NCBI RefSeq assembly: GCF_002218085.1
Contig: NZ_BDUC01000005.1
Span: 262,473 to 326,472 of the forward strand
Direction: 5' to 3'
From: Tolypothrix sp. NIES-4075
GTDB taxonomy: Bacteria; Cyanobacteriota; Cyanobacteriia; Cyanobacteriales; Nostocaceae
DNA length: 64,000 nt
The notes beneath the pieces are model-generated. The model was given only the letters and a program-made list of their open reading frames with translations, searched no databases and was not told the DNA's origin. Every line of letters begins with the position of its first letter. Position 1 is the stretch's first letter. This document shows positions 50,362 through 60,500 of the stretch, in pieces. A program made the position numbers and the translations under genes.

Positions 50362-51105
50362 TTACTCGACTAATGAAGTGGAAGCACTCTCAGTGGATGG
50401 AGGGACGCTGGGTAACTCAAGGCAGTATCCCGCACCATATACGGTCTTAATGTAGCGCGGATGGCGGGGGTCTGGTTCTAGCTTGGTTCTCAGATGGCGG
50501 ATATGCACTCGAATCGTTTCAATGTCATCATCTGGATCGTAGCCCCAGACTTCCCGAAGGATTTCGCTAGGAGAAACTGTCTGTCCGTGACGTTGCAATA
50601 AACAGTGAAGTAACTCAAATTCCAGGTGAGTTAGTTTCACAGTTTCATGGAACCATATCGCCTCAAATCTTTCCGGAACGAGGGTCAACGATCCATAATT
50701 GAGAATTTCGCTGTGCTTGGCAGCTTGGGGAATGCGGTCAGTACGGCGCAATAATGCTCGTACTCGCGCCAGCATTTCTTCAACTTCAAACGGCTTGGTG
50801 AGGTAGTCATCCGCGCCGGCATTAAAGCCTTCTACTTTATCTTGAGTCTGGCTTAAAGCGGTCAACATCAACACGGGAATTTCAGAGGTGCGATCGTCCC
50901 GTCGCAGGCGTTGGCAAACGGTAAATCCATCTACTCTGGGCAACATCAGATCGAGCATAATCAAGTCTGGTTGCAGCTGGAGAGCCAGCGCCTGACCTTT
51001 GATGCCGTCTTCAGCTTGGCTGACATCGTAGCCAGCCATTTCCAAGTTGACGGCTACAAGTTCGGAAATCGCTGGGTCATCGTCTATGACAAGAATCCTC
51101 GGCAT
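50362..51105 (-). CDS. rpaA: Response regulator RpaA (OmpR family)
   Basis: 247 residues. Receiver domain 1-120: ILVIDDDPAISELVAVNLEMAGYDVSQA, phosphoacceptor Asp in LIMLDLMLPRVDGF (about 52), and DDYLTKPF with the switch Lys. Winged-helix DNA-binding domain about 140-232: VKLTHLEFELLHCLLQRHG, EVWGYDPDDDIETIRVHIRHLR, YIKTVYGAGYCLELP. The run SQTQDKVEGFNAGADDYLTK, plus RRTDRIPQAAKHSEILNYG, is specific to RpaA rather than RpaB. RpaA is the main transcriptional output of the KaiABC clock, phosphorylated by SasA. Transcribed leftward; single gene. Confidence 0.9.
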   Translation of the reverse strand: MPRILVIDDDPAISELVAVNLEMAGYDVSQAEDGIKGQALALQLQPDLIMLDLMLPRVDGFTVCQRLRRDDRTSEIPVLMLTALSQTQDKVEGFNAGADDYLTKPFEVEEMLARVRALLRRTDRIPQAAKHSEILNYGSLTLVPERFEAIWFHETVKLTHLEFELLHCLLQRHGQTVSPSEILREVWGYDPDDDIETIRVHIRHLRTKLEPDPRHPRYIKTVYGAGYCLELPSVPPSTESASTSLVE

Positions 51106-51240
51106 TCGTAAAAATTTACTACTACTAATTAAGGATAATTAAGAATCTTTGGGAGATACAAAGATTGCTTTACTGATTATAAAAAAGATTTTAAATCTAA
51201 AATAAACATTAAGACTAAAGTACATTAAAATCTATATATT

Positions 51241-52347
51241 ATGTGTTACGCTCCCTACAATCCGCCTCGATTTTTGCAAAACGGTGTCCAAATGACTATA
51301 TATGCCGCTTTGTGGGGCGGGCGTTATTGGCAAACTACTGCTCAACATCCTGAGCCACCTTATGAAGAACAAATATTTACAGGTGGACAAGGTGTACCAA
51401 TTTATGGCTTGGTTGCCATACCAAAAAATGCTCACAGCACGATTGTCGGTACTTATGGCATTACAGGCGAGTTAGAAAAAGAATGGATTTTGAGAGTGCT
51501 GGGACGCAAAGCATACGCTCAAGGATACGCTGTAGTGTTGTTTGATTGGCGGGCACACGGCAAAACCGCAGAATTATCGCCGACTTTGACCAGCGATGGT
51601 TTGTATGAAGGGGAAGATTTTGTTCGCATAGCGGCAGCTGCTAAGGCTATGGGATGTCCTGGAAAATTTTGGTTTACGGGATATTCTCTAGGAGGACAAC
51701 TGGCGTTATGGGCGCTCAAAGCCGCTGTAGAATTGACTAGAGGAAATAAGAATTTAGGAATAACAGAAAGTGAGATTGGCGGTGGTGCGGTAATTTGTCC
51801 GAGTTTGGATTCTTTGCGATCGCTTACTTATTTAGTTAGACAACCCTTTGGTAGATATTTTGAAGCTGGTATTGCCCGCAATTTAAAAAAACTCGCATGG
51901 CGAATCCACGATCTGCATCCGGGAACCCTAGACCCCGCAGCGATTAAACGCGCTAACACCATTTGGGGTTTTGATGAAGAACTGGTAATCGGACGATTGG
52001 GTTTTCCCACCGTTGAAGCTTATTACAAAGCAAGCAGCGCTTTACAACTGCTGCCAAAGCTGGAAAAACCAACTTTGATTATATACGCTCAGGATGACCC
52101 ATTTTTTCACCCAGCGATCGTCCCAGAATTAGAAGCCGCTTGCGAGGAGAATCCGGTGATAGATTTGTTACTTACTGCTCACGGTGGTCATATAGGCTAT
52201 TTAAGCAGTAAAGAAGGACAACGCCAAGCACAAGACCCAGACCCGTGGTGGGCTTGGAATCGGATTTTAGAATGGCTGGAAAAGAGGAGTGGGAGAGGGG
52301 GAGAGGGGGAGAGTGGGAGACAAGGGAGAGAAGCAACCACGCTCTAA
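51241..52347 (+). CDS. YheT-like alpha/beta hydrolase
   Basis: 368 residues. The hydrolase fold is read from IYGLVAIPKNAHSTIVGTYGITGEL (oxyanion strand), VLFDWRAHGKT, FTGYSLGGQLALWAL (nucleophile Ser in GYSLGG, about residue 143), IIYAQDDPFFHPAIV (Asp) and AHGGHIGYL (His). The order and spacing resemble YheT/EMB8-type esterases. The last 19 residues (SGRGGEGESGRQGREATTL) are encoded by a purine-rich GGGAGAGG repeat, so the stop codon appears to have been displaced into repeat DNA. Substrate unknown. It is 54 bases upstream of hetI on the same strand. Confidence 0.82.
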   Translation: MCYAPYNPPRFLQNGVQMTIYAALWGGRYWQTTAQHPEPPYEEQIFTGGQGVPIYGLVAIPKNAHSTIVGTYGITGELEKEWILRVLGRKAYAQGYAVVLFDWRAHGKTAELSPTLTSDGLYEGEDFVRIAAAAKAMGCPGKFWFTGYSLGGQLALWALKAAVELTRGNKNLGITESEIGGGAVICPSLDSLRSLTYLVRQPFGRYFEAGIARNLKKLAWRIHDLHPGTLDPAAIKRANTIWGFDEELVIGRLGFPTVEAYYKASSALQLLPKLEKPTLIIYAQDDPFFHPAIVPELEAACEENPVIDLLLTAHGGHIGYLSSKEGQRQAQDPDPWWAWNRILEWLEKRSGRGGEGESGRQGREATTL

Positions 52348-52401
52348 GCTCCAATTAACCATCAACAACTATCCACCAACAACTATCCACCAACAACTCT
52401 T

Positions 52402-53109
52402 GTGACAAATGACCAATGGCTAAAAGCACCGACAGATTTAACTTTGTCTGTGGATGATGTTCATGTGTGGCGAGTTGAGCTTTCGCGATCGCAATTACAA
52501 TTGCAAGAATTGGCACAAACTCTATCCAGTGATGAACAAAGTCGAGCGGAGCGGTTTTATTTTGAACAGCATCGGCAGCATTTCATCGCTGGTCGTGGTA
52601 TTCTGCGAACTATACTCGGTCGCTATTTGGATATTGAGCCACAAGCGCTGCGATTTGAATATCAAGCTCGTGGCAAACCGATTTTAGGTGATAAATTTGC
52701 TACTAGTGGATTATCGTTTAACTTGTCTCATTCGCAGGGGTTAGCGCTGTATGGGATTTGCAGGCGACCGATTGGTGTAGATTTGGAATGCATACGTGAA
52801 AATACAGATGTAGAAGCTTTAGCAAAGAGGTTTTTTACAGAAAGAGAATATGAGGTAATGCGATCGCTTCCTCCCAACCAACAGCAACAAGTGTTTTTTC
52901 GTTACTGGACTTGCAAAGAAGCTTATTTAAAAGCAACTGGCGCCGGATTATCTCAATTAGAGCAAGTAGAGATTTTGCTCACACCAACACAACCAGCCAG
53001 TTTACAATTTGAAGAATGGAGTTTAACAGAATTGATACCTGCTGATAATTATCTTGCTGCTGTTGCTGTTGCCGGTCAAAAGTTGGATTTGCAGTGTTGG
53101 CAATATTAG
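52402..53109 (+). CDS. hetI: 4'-phosphopantetheinyl transferase (HetI/Sfp type)
   Basis: 235 residues from GTG 52402. Converts apo carrier proteins to the holo form by adding phosphopantetheine from CoA. Sfp-type motifs: GRGILRTILGRYL, GKPIL, LSFNLSHSQGLALYGI, IGVDLECIRE (Mg site), FFTEREYEVM and YWTCKEAYLKATGAGL (W-x-KEA), all complete. Its likely clients are the carrier domains of the adjacent polyketide cluster and perhaps the synthetase at 33630. It converges with the cluster. In Anabaena the hetI gene lies in the same neighbourhood beside hetN (from memory). Confidence 0.9.
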   Translation: MTNDQWLKAPTDLTLSVDDVHVWRVELSRSQLQLQELAQTLSSDEQSRAERFYFEQHRQHFIAGRGILRTILGRYLDIEPQALRFEYQARGKPILGDKFATSGLSFNLSHSQGLALYGICRRPIGVDLECIRENTDVEALAKRFFTEREYEVMRSLPPNQQQQVFFRYWTCKEAYLKATGAGLSQLEQVEILLTPTQPASLQFEEWSLTELIPADNYLAAVAVAGQKLDLQCWQY

Positions 53110-53128
53110 ACACAGGTGTGAAAAAGAA

Positions 53129-53159
53129 TGTAGAGACGCGATAAATCGTCGTCTCTACA
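53129..53159. terminator. TGTAGAGACG palindrome between convergent genes
   Basis: TGTAGAGACG and CGTCTCTACA pair perfectly with inner GAT/ATC pairing (TGTAGAGACGCGAT / ATCGTCGTCTCTACA). It lies 20 bases after hetI and before the convergent SDR, a suitable terminator, and belongs to the family at 7609-7662. Confidence 0.65.
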
Positions 53160-53203
53160 GATGACTCTGCGTCCCTCTGCGCTTACTCTGTGTTCCTCTG
53201 CGT

Positions 53204-54190
53204 TTAAATATCTATTTTTTCCAACCATTGCCGGACAAATTCCATCCCTTCATCTAAAGAAACATTCGGTGTATAACCTAACTGATTCTTTGCTTTTTCA
53301 ATGGAATAAGCATAACGTCGAGTTAAAAAATCTATAGATTCGGGTAAAATTTCTGGTTGTTTACCTAACATTTTCTCCTGCAAACATTGCAGTCTAATTA
53401 AAAACTTAACTACAGATGCTGGTAAAGAAAAAGGTTTAGGTAAATTTGCAACTTTCGCTAAACGAGTAGCATATTCTTTCCAAGTAGTTTCTTGCCCATC
53501 AGTGATATTAAAAGCTTCTCCGTAAGCTTCTTTTTCGATAGCGAGAAAAATTGCATCAATTAAATTATCTATATATACATGATTCATAATTCCGCTTCCA
53601 CCGTTGGCTAGAAAAAACTTTCTTTGATGCATCAGTGAAAGCGGACGAATTACCCAAGAGTGGCTTCCCGGTCCATACACATCTGCGGGTCTAATAATAA
53701 TCACGCCAAAATCTGGTGAATTTAGTTTTAAGAGTTCTTTTTCTGCTTCGATTTTAGTCTGACAGTAAGGATTATTATCGCCGGAAAAAGGTCCTAATTC
53801 CGTCACTTTGTTGGGATAGTTAAAGCCATATACCATGACGCTGGAGGTGTGAATAAAGATTTTTGCCCCAGCGTTTTTGGCAGCGTTAGCCATATTTAAG
53901 CTTCCACCAACATTTACCTCGCGAAACTCTTCTAATGCGCCTCCTTCTTTCACCAGGGCGGCTGTATGCAGTACAATATCAACGCCTTGACAAGCGTGTG
54001 AGGCTGCAATTGGATCGGTAATGCTACCAATAGCGACTTCTACACCGAGATTTTGGGCTAGTTTTGCCTTAGCTAGGGAGTGTTGGAGTCCGCGAACATG
54101 CATATTGCGAGCGATCGCTAACTCGGTAGCACGCAAGCCAATAAATCCCCCAATTCCGGTTATCAGTAAAGTTTTATTTTCAAGGTTCAT
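53204..54190 (-). CDS. Extended-SDR epimerase/reductase in the hgl cluster
   Basis: 328 residues from ATG 54190 (MNLENKTLLITGIGGFIGLRA), which places the TGxGGFIG cofactor loop at residues 11-18; an ATG at 54238 would translate part of a palindrome. FIHTSSVMVYG, YCQTKIEAEKELL (YxxxK) and VIIRPADVYGPGSHSW form a normal catalytic region, with KMLGKQPEILPESIDFLTRRYAYSIEKAKNQLGYTP at the end, typical of NAD-dependent epimerases and 3-beta-HSD-like reductases. Related clusters carry hetN, a classical short SDR, at this point; this protein is longer and lacks the RGSGR pentapeptide of HetN. It could be an HgdA-like epimerase. Immediately downstream of hglB. Confidence 0.78.
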   Translation of the reverse strand: MNLENKTLLITGIGGFIGLRATELAIARNMHVRGLQHSLAKAKLAQNLGVEVAIGSITDPIAASHACQGVDIVLHTAALVKEGGALEEFREVNVGGSLNMANAAKNAGAKIFIHTSSVMVYGFNYPNKVTELGPFSGDNNPYCQTKIEAEKELLKLNSPDFGVIIIRPADVYGPGSHSWVIRPLSLMHQRKFFLANGGSGIMNHVYIDNLIDAIFLAIEKEAYGEAFNITDGQETTWKEYATRLAKVANLPKPFSLPASVVKFLIRLQCLQEKMLGKQPEILPESIDFLTRRYAYSIEKAKNQLGYTPNVSLDEGMEFVRQWLEKIDI

Positions 54191-54209
54191 AAATTTATTT
54201 TGTGTTGAT

Positions 54210-54258
54210 GTAGTAAGCGCTTCAGCGCTTCTTTTCAAAGCACTGAAGTGCTTACTAC
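54210..54258. repeat. GTAGTAAGCGCTTCAG palindrome
   Basis: GTAGTAAGCGCTTCAGCGCT pairs with AGCACTGAAGTGCTTACTAC at 18 of 20 positions. Same family as 7552-7585 and 57513-57548; lies between hglB and the SDR gene. Confidence 0.75.
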
Positions 54259-54274
54259 GAGAAGTGCAATATAC

Positions 54275-55795
54275 TTAGTCAGCCAGATTTAAGAAACCGC
54301 TTTCAATTAAATAAGCGGTATAAGTCATAAACAATTTGGAGTCAATTGGGGCACAAACAACCCCACTTCCTGCCAATGCATTCAGGGTATCCTCACAACT
54401 GATTTCCGGTCTTCTTGCTTTCAGATACAAATCTGGAATAGTTAATTGTTCTTCAGATCTACGCTCAAGCAAAAAGGGTCGCAGGGTGTATAAAGGATTT
54501 TCGGTAGAAGTGACATTGTTAATTAATTGTTCTTGCCAAGCATCGTAAGAAATCACATCAACTGGATAGCCAAACGAGCGCACCCAATCAACTAAAACAG
54601 TTAAAGGAACAGGTTGAGGATGTTGCAAGTGGAAAGCTTTACCTATCGATTCTTTCTGTCTTGATAGATGAACAATAGCTTTACTTACATAGTCCACAGG
54701 AGACATATCCAACATATAATCTACTTCTGGAAAGCTTCCCATTTGCAGACAACCTTTTGCCATCAAACAGATAAAATCGTGTGTATTGGAAACACCTGTT
54801 TGGCTGTGACCGGCTATTAATGGGGGTCTGTGGATAGTAATTGGCAGTCCGCGATCGCCTGCAATTTTAACTAGCTTTTCCGCAACCCATTTAGTTTGAG
54901 AATAACCAAGATGAATACCTTCCCAATGCTCAAATTCATCGTCTTCTTTGACAACTTTACCAGCATAAGCATTAGATTCAAAAACAGCCACGCTGGAAAC
55001 GTAATGTACAGGTTTAACTTTGATTTGACATGCCAATTTCAAAATTTCCTGAGTTCCCAAAACATTAGCTGCTTTCAGTGCTGAGTAGGGATAAACATAA
55101 TTCAGCAAAGCAGCACTATGATAAATAGTGTCAATGTTTGTCGCCAAAATTTGAAATTGTTCAGCACCAATTCCTAACAATGGCTGAGACAAATCCCCAA
55201 CAACAGGAATAATTCGGGAATTAAACTTATCATCCCAAAGTGCATATTGTTGAAGATTTTTGATTAGTTTATTTTTGCCTTCTTCTACATTGGCAGCGCG
55301 TACCAAACAATAGATAGTAGCATGGGTTTGCTGTAGCAATTCTTCAATTAAAAAAGCTCCGAGAAAACCAGTTCCACCAGTTAGAAAAATTCGTTCTGGT
55401 TCAACTACAGGTTCAAAAAATATCGTGACAGGACGGATGCTTGGGTCGAGAACAGCTTCAGCTTTTAAATCTACGACAGGGGTTGTATTCTTGATGACTG
55501 AATTTGAATCACCGATAACTTTTGTATCTTCTGATTCTTCAGCTAAACGCTGTGAAAGTGATTCAATATTTGGATAATGCCACAGTAGAACAGGAGACGG
55601 TTGAAAACCAAGTAAATCTTCTAATCTACTGACAATCATCATTGCTTGTGCTGAACTTAAGCCGTAGTTTTCCAAGTTTTCTTGGATATCTATTTCATCA
55701 GTTTCGACTTTTAGCAGTTCAGCAAGATTTGAAATTAAAAAGGTTTGGATATCTTCAGCACTATGAGGCTGATTTGCAGTATTTGATAAACTCAT
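54275..55795 (-). CDS. hglB: ACP-thioester reductase of the heterocyst glycolipid cluster
   Basis: 506 residues, the same size I recall for Anabaena HglB (HetM). The N-terminus is an acyl carrier domain, with ENYGLSSAQAMMIVSRLEDLLG (phosphopantetheine Ser near residue 47). From about residue 132 a thioester reductase follows: RIFLTGGTGFLGAFLIEEL, YCLVRA, VVGDLSQPLLG, YHSAALLNYVYPY, YVSSVAVFE, YSQTKWVAEKLV (YxxxK) and IHRPPLIAGHS. Such domains release the finished acyl chain as aldehyde or alcohol using NADPH, which fits the long-chain alcohol aglycone of heterocyst glycolipids. Nine bases downstream of hglA. Confidence 0.87.
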   Translation of the reverse strand: MSLSNTANQPHSAEDIQTFLISNLAELLKVETDEIDIQENLENYGLSSAQAMMIVSRLEDLLGFQPSPVLLWHYPNIESLSQRLAEESEDTKVIGDSNSVIKNTTPVVDLKAEAVLDPSIRPVTIFFEPVVEPERIFLTGGTGFLGAFLIEELLQQTHATIYCLVRAANVEEGKNKLIKNLQQYALWDDKFNSRIIPVVGDLSQPLLGIGAEQFQILATNIDTIYHSAALLNYVYPYSALKAANVLGTQEILKLACQIKVKPVHYVSSVAVFESNAYAGKVVKEDDEFEHWEGIHLGYSQTKWVAEKLVKIAGDRGLPITIHRPPLIAGHSQTGVSNTHDFICLMAKGCLQMGSFPEVDYMLDMSPVDYVSKAIVHLSRQKESIGKAFHLQHPQPVPLTVLVDWVRSFGYPVDVISYDAWQEQLINNVTSTENPLYTLRPFLLERRSEEQLTIPDLYLKARRPEISCEDTLNALAGSGVVCAPIDSKLFMTYTAYLIESGFLNLAD

Positions 55796-55803
55796 TTACA
55801 CAC

Positions 55804-57471
55804 CTAAAGTTTAGAAAGTTCCGGACGATATTGACTGTAAAAATCTGCTACTTGCAATCCTTGAATTTTCAAGCTTTGGATGCGATATAAAAATGCGGCT
55901 CCTGTCATGATGTGATGAGCTACATCAACTACTCGGCGATTTTCTGGCTCAGACAAATAGGAACCGCGCACCCAGTCATTAAAACTGCCCATCGCTGGAC
56001 CGCACCAAATTTGATAATCGACTTCTCGACCTTTTTCACCAGAACTAGACCAACGAGAAGATAAGCCTAAATACCAGCGGAAAATTAGAGCCATTTTCAA
56101 CTTAGGATTATTAACTGCTTTCGCCAATTTTTCCGGATTCTTTTGTGATAAATAAGCAGCAGTTCCTTCCCATACTTCAGCTATAGTTTTGCGGAAAACT
56201 TGTTTTTCTAATTTCTCTCTTTCCGCAAGAGGAATCTCTTCAACCGAGTTATAACTTCTGTATAACTCATATAGTTTCTGCGCTCGCATGGGGAAGAGAG
56301 TTGCTCTTTTGAGAACTTGGAGTTTTACCCCCATTTCAAACATATCTGCTGCTGGAGCCATGATGACATCAGCCATTTCTGCTTGAGCTAGCAATTTCTT
56401 AGTATGTTCGCAAGCTCCAGATTCAATACACGACTGATTAATTGAACCAGTAACGACAAAAGCAGCACCCATCATAAAGGCAGCTAATGCTGATTCTGGG
56501 GTAGCAATTCCTCCAGCTACACCAACTCTAATCGGTTTTTCGTATTGATATTTTTCTTGAATTTCATCTCTCAAGGCAATAATTGAAGGTAACAGACAAA
56601 CTAGAGGACGATTATCTGTATGACCACCAGAATCAGCTTCGGCAATAATATCATCAGCCATTGGAACTTTGGCTGCTAAATTAGCCTGTAATTCGCTGAT
56701 TAATCCTTGTTGAAGTAGCTCTTTGACGATTTTTGTTGGTGCTGGTTGGAGAAATTTTGTGGCAACTTCTCGACGAGAAATTTTGGCAAGGACTTTATTT
56801 TTAATTTCGATTTCATTTGCTGCATTCAAACTCAGTCCAGCAACACGGTAATAAACAATGTTGGGAGTTAAGTCTAAAAATGCCGAAGCTTCTACAGTTC
56901 TTACACCATATTTAAGATATAAATCTACTGCACGACGTTCAATTGCGGGTTCGTTGGGACTGTGAATTAAATTAAAAGCGTAGGGACCATAAGGTAAAGC
57001 TTCTTGAATGCGTTTAATGGCAACTTCCAGACGTTCTGGACTTAATCCACCTGCACCAAAGGAACTCAAAATTTTTGCTTTTCCTAGTGCAATGACCATT
57101 TCTTCGGAAGCAATACCCCCAGCCATTGCACCAGTTGCATAGGCATAATTCACATTATGAGAAGATAGAAAAGTGCGATCGCCTAAGTTTTGAATTGAAA
57201 TTGGGGGAACAGCCATCAGTAGTTCTACTGTTCCTGGTTTACCGCTATGCTCATTAGGGCAAGAATAACCTTCGTTAGTGACACCAATTCTGTCTTCAAC
57301 TCTAACGATATAACAAGGTTTATCTATAGCTAAAAGTTTTTGTTTGATGCCTTGGCGGTCAAAAGATACACAATCTAAAGAACATTTCCAAAGCTGATTT
57401 TGGTTATAAGATGAGGCAGAAAAACAAAGCCCATCATTATATTTATTCGATAGCGTATCTACAGTTTTCAA
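55804..57471 (-). CDS. hglA: PfaD-type trans-acting enoyl reductase
   Basis: 555 residues. An FMN-dependent TIM barrel of the PfaD/2-nitropropane dioxygenase type: YATGAMAGGIASEEMVIAL, SSFGAGGLSPERLE, NLIHSPNEPAIERRAVDLYL, ADDIIAEADSGGHTDNR, VGVAGGIATPESALAAFMMGA and VVTGSINQSCIESG, followed by DMFEMGVKLQVLKRATLFPMRAQKLYEL and GPAMGSFNDWVRGS. These proteins reduce the enoyl intermediate of iterative polyketide or polyunsaturated-fatty-acid synthases in trans. It sits between hglB and hglC, 9 and 84 bases from them. The symbol follows the Anabaena gene order and is tentative. Confidence 0.82.
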   Translation of the reverse strand: MKTVDTLSNKYNDGLCFSASSYNQNQLWKCSLDCVSFDRQGIKQKLLAIDKPCYIVRVEDRIGVTNEGYSCPNEHSGKPGTVELLMAVPPISIQNLGDRTFLSSHNVNYAYATGAMAGGIASEEMVIALGKAKILSSFGAGGLSPERLEVAIKRIQEALPYGPYAFNLIHSPNEPAIERRAVDLYLKYGVRTVEASAFLDLTPNIVYYRVAGLSLNAANEIEIKNKVLAKISRREVATKFLQPAPTKIVKELLQQGLISELQANLAAKVPMADDIIAEADSGGHTDNRPLVCLLPSIIALRDEIQEKYQYEKPIRVGVAGGIATPESALAAFMMGAAFVVTGSINQSCIESGACEHTKKLLAQAEMADVIMAPAADMFEMGVKLQVLKRATLFPMRAQKLYELYRSYNSVEEIPLAEREKLEKQVFRKTIAEVWEGTAAYLSQKNPEKLAKAVNNPKLKMALIFRWYLGLSSRWSSSGEKGREVDYQIWCGPAMGSFNDWVRGSYLSEPENRRVVDVAHHIMTGAAFLYRIQSLKIQGLQVADFYSQYRPELSKL

Positions 57472-57512
57472 TGTGGTTAACCCTCGAAATAGAAGTTATA
57501 GATTATTAACTT

Positions 57513-57548
57513 TGTAGTAAGCGCTTCAGCGCTGAAACGCTTACTACA
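57513..57548. repeat. TGTAGTAAGCG palindrome between hglC and hglA
   Basis: TGTAGTAAGCG and CGCTTACTACA form a perfect 11-bp stem with further inner pairing (CTTCAGCGCTGAA). It fills most of the gap between hglC and hglA and might attenuate transcription. Confidence 0.75.
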
Positions 57549-57555
57549 ATTCTCT

Positions 57556-60500
57556 TTACTGATTCAGCAAATTTTCAGCGCAGGCTAACTGTAATTGAAT
57601 GATTTCACTCATTTGCTGGCTAAATTCCTGTCTAGCTTGTAGAAACGCGGTGTGGGTTTTTGTAATGCTTGAATTGTTGTTACTCAATTTTTGATACTGA
57701 GAATTACGTAAATCGTTTAGATTTACTGTGTGATTTGTCTCAGTTGTAACGGGTGGACGAGGAATCGATTGAGTAATTCTCTCTTTCGTCGCGGTAGACT
57801 TATAAGATTGTGATATTTCTCTAGGCTGAAAACTGTTATCAATGATATTTTTCATGGTAACTTCCTCTTGTTTTGTTTGAGATGGGGAAATATTGTTGTG
57901 TTTGCTACCAGCCTTAAGAGAATTTATCAATTCTCTTGTTGGTTGCTGGGTGGGAACACGTTTTACCACTTTTTTCTGAGCTTGATTTTGGAAAAGTTTC
58001 CGGTTTTCTTCACTCAGGATTGTAGAAAGAATTGGTTTACCACCTAAAGTGATATTTCTAATTGTTGGTAAACCTGGTTTTGTAGTTTCTTTTGCCTGAA
58101 TGTAGAGTGGTGATAAGTCGAGTTCAACTCGATGACTGACGAGTTTGGCTAATGCTTTGACAAAAGATGTATGGTCATCTACACCTCTTCGATTTAGGGA
58201 TACGGTGAGATGTTCTTTGCCATCGAGAATTTTGTCAATCCACCGAGAACAAACACTACCTGCACCAGCTTCGATAAAGATTTTGGCTCCATCGGAGTAA
58301 ACTTGATTAACTAATTGGAGAAAATCAAGTTGTGAGCAAAGGACTTTGGCGACACTGTGAGCGATCGCATTACTTTCAAGTACAATCGGTTTATGCTCTA
58401 ATGCTGAGTAAAAAGTAGCATCAGGAAGCTTTTTACTTGTCGGTAATGTGTTAACTTTAACTAGTTCTTCGTACTCCGATTGCATCGGTTCGCAATGTAT
58501 TACGTGGTCGAATGGAGCGCGAAACGCATCACAGCCCAGAGTTTTAATTACTCTCTCACAAGCTGCTGTTTCACCAGCAATTACAACTTCTTCGGGTGTA
58601 TTAATTTGAGTTAAGTAAACGCGATTCTCATTTTTAATACACTCTTGCACCTCAGATGCTGATGCTATCAGAACATAGTTACTCCAAAAGTTGTTGTCGT
58701 TTGATGCTGCTTTTGGTAATCCCCAATATTCGCGAACGGCGTTTTTTGCACCAGATAATCTTTCACCAAATAAAGGAGATGAGTTAAAGTTGTTACTTCC
58801 TTGATAAAAATTGCTCCAAATTCCTTGAGCAACCATCATGCTAGTTTCACCCAAGCTATATCCAAAAACAAATTTTGGCTTGATTTGAAAATCGTCTTGG
58901 ATGATTGTTGTGGTGAGTCTGGTATGAAGCATTTCTGCTTCAAATAATGCCAAAGAATCATCTAAAAGTTGCTTTTCCAGAGTTTCTAATTGTCTGGTTG
59001 TCAACTTATTCAAGCTTCTGGGAAATACCAATCTCTCAACGTCAGCAGCACGTTTGTAAAGACTTTGAACAATCTCGTCATTATGCACTTTCGGAAATAA
59101 GCGGAATAAATTCCGACCAAGACCAACATAAGCGTTGACTGCTGCTGGATAAACGTAGGCAATACCGCCTTCTTTACCTAATGGTTTAGCTGTAAAATAA
59201 CTACCAAGAGGTGTTAGCCAATCGATATTTTTATCAAAAGCATTATTTACACCTTTGCGGGCAGATTCGATTTCTCTAGTTAATTCTTTTTTGTTACGTC
59301 CAAGAATTGTGAGAGCATATTTTGCATCAGAATTTTGCTTAAAAGCAGCAAAACTATGGCTAGCTGTAGCTGAGAGAGAAGAAGACTTTTCGATGCTTTG
59401 TTGGAGTGCGGTAAGATGCTCTAGTAATTCGGTGCGATCGCTTGCGGCAATTGGAAACAAATAAAATGGCGTTTGTTGCAAATATGTGCTATTACGTTCT
59501 TTCTGGTTCGGTTGTTCCGACAAGATGACGTGGGCAAATGTCCCATCTATCCCCATACTGTTAATTGCTGCTACTCTGCGAGTGCTATCTTTGCCGAGAA
59601 ACCAAGGTCTAGATTCTGTAGCGACGTAAAAAGGACTACCTTGCCAAACTTGCGGCGTTTTCACTCCAGACCACTTCGGACATCCGGGAATATATCTGTG
59701 ATAGAGACAGAGCGCGGTTTTTATCAGGCTAGCGATTCCCGATGCCACAAAGGTATGACCGATGTTAGCTTTAACACTACCAATCGCACAATCTAATCCA
59801 CTTGCTGTGGGAGGATAAGCTTGCAGTAACCCAGTAATTTCCGCTTCGTCTTCCTGAGGAACACCACTACCGTAAACTTCCAAGTAGCTAATTTCTTTCG
59901 GTTCAATACCTGCAATCTGAAAAGCTTGTTTGCAGGTAGAGTTGACAGTTTCTGTGTCTGCGGTGACGATACCGCTATTTAATTGAGTTGCAGTACGATG
60001 ACCTTGCCCGAAGCTAAGAGCATCAATGACTGCATAAATGCGATCGCGTTTTTCTAATGCGGTGTCGTGACGCTTGAGGACAACTGCTCCCGCACCTTCC
60101 CCAACCATCCAGCCGTCGGCTTTTTGGTCATAACTTAAAGTTGGAACGCCTGTATTAATTTTTGCCAATTGGCTCCGCAATAATACATTTTCCACACCGC
60201 CAGCTAAGTCTACAGCAGCAACTAGGACAGTATCAACTTCTCCGGAAAGAAGTAGCATTTCTGCCACTTCCAGCGCCTTGAGAGCGGAATTTTCTACCGC
60301 TGTGATGCTGAAAGAAGGACCGCTAAAATTCCACAGCGAAGAAATTCGACTCGCCATGATGTTACCAATGTAACTAAGATATTCACCAATTTCTACTTGA
60401 TGGTGAAGTCCGTCTTTAACAATTGTTTCTAATTGAGTAACTTTTTCGGCAGGTAAAGAAATTTCCCCAGCGTTTAAACCATCTTTTATTTGCCAGGATA

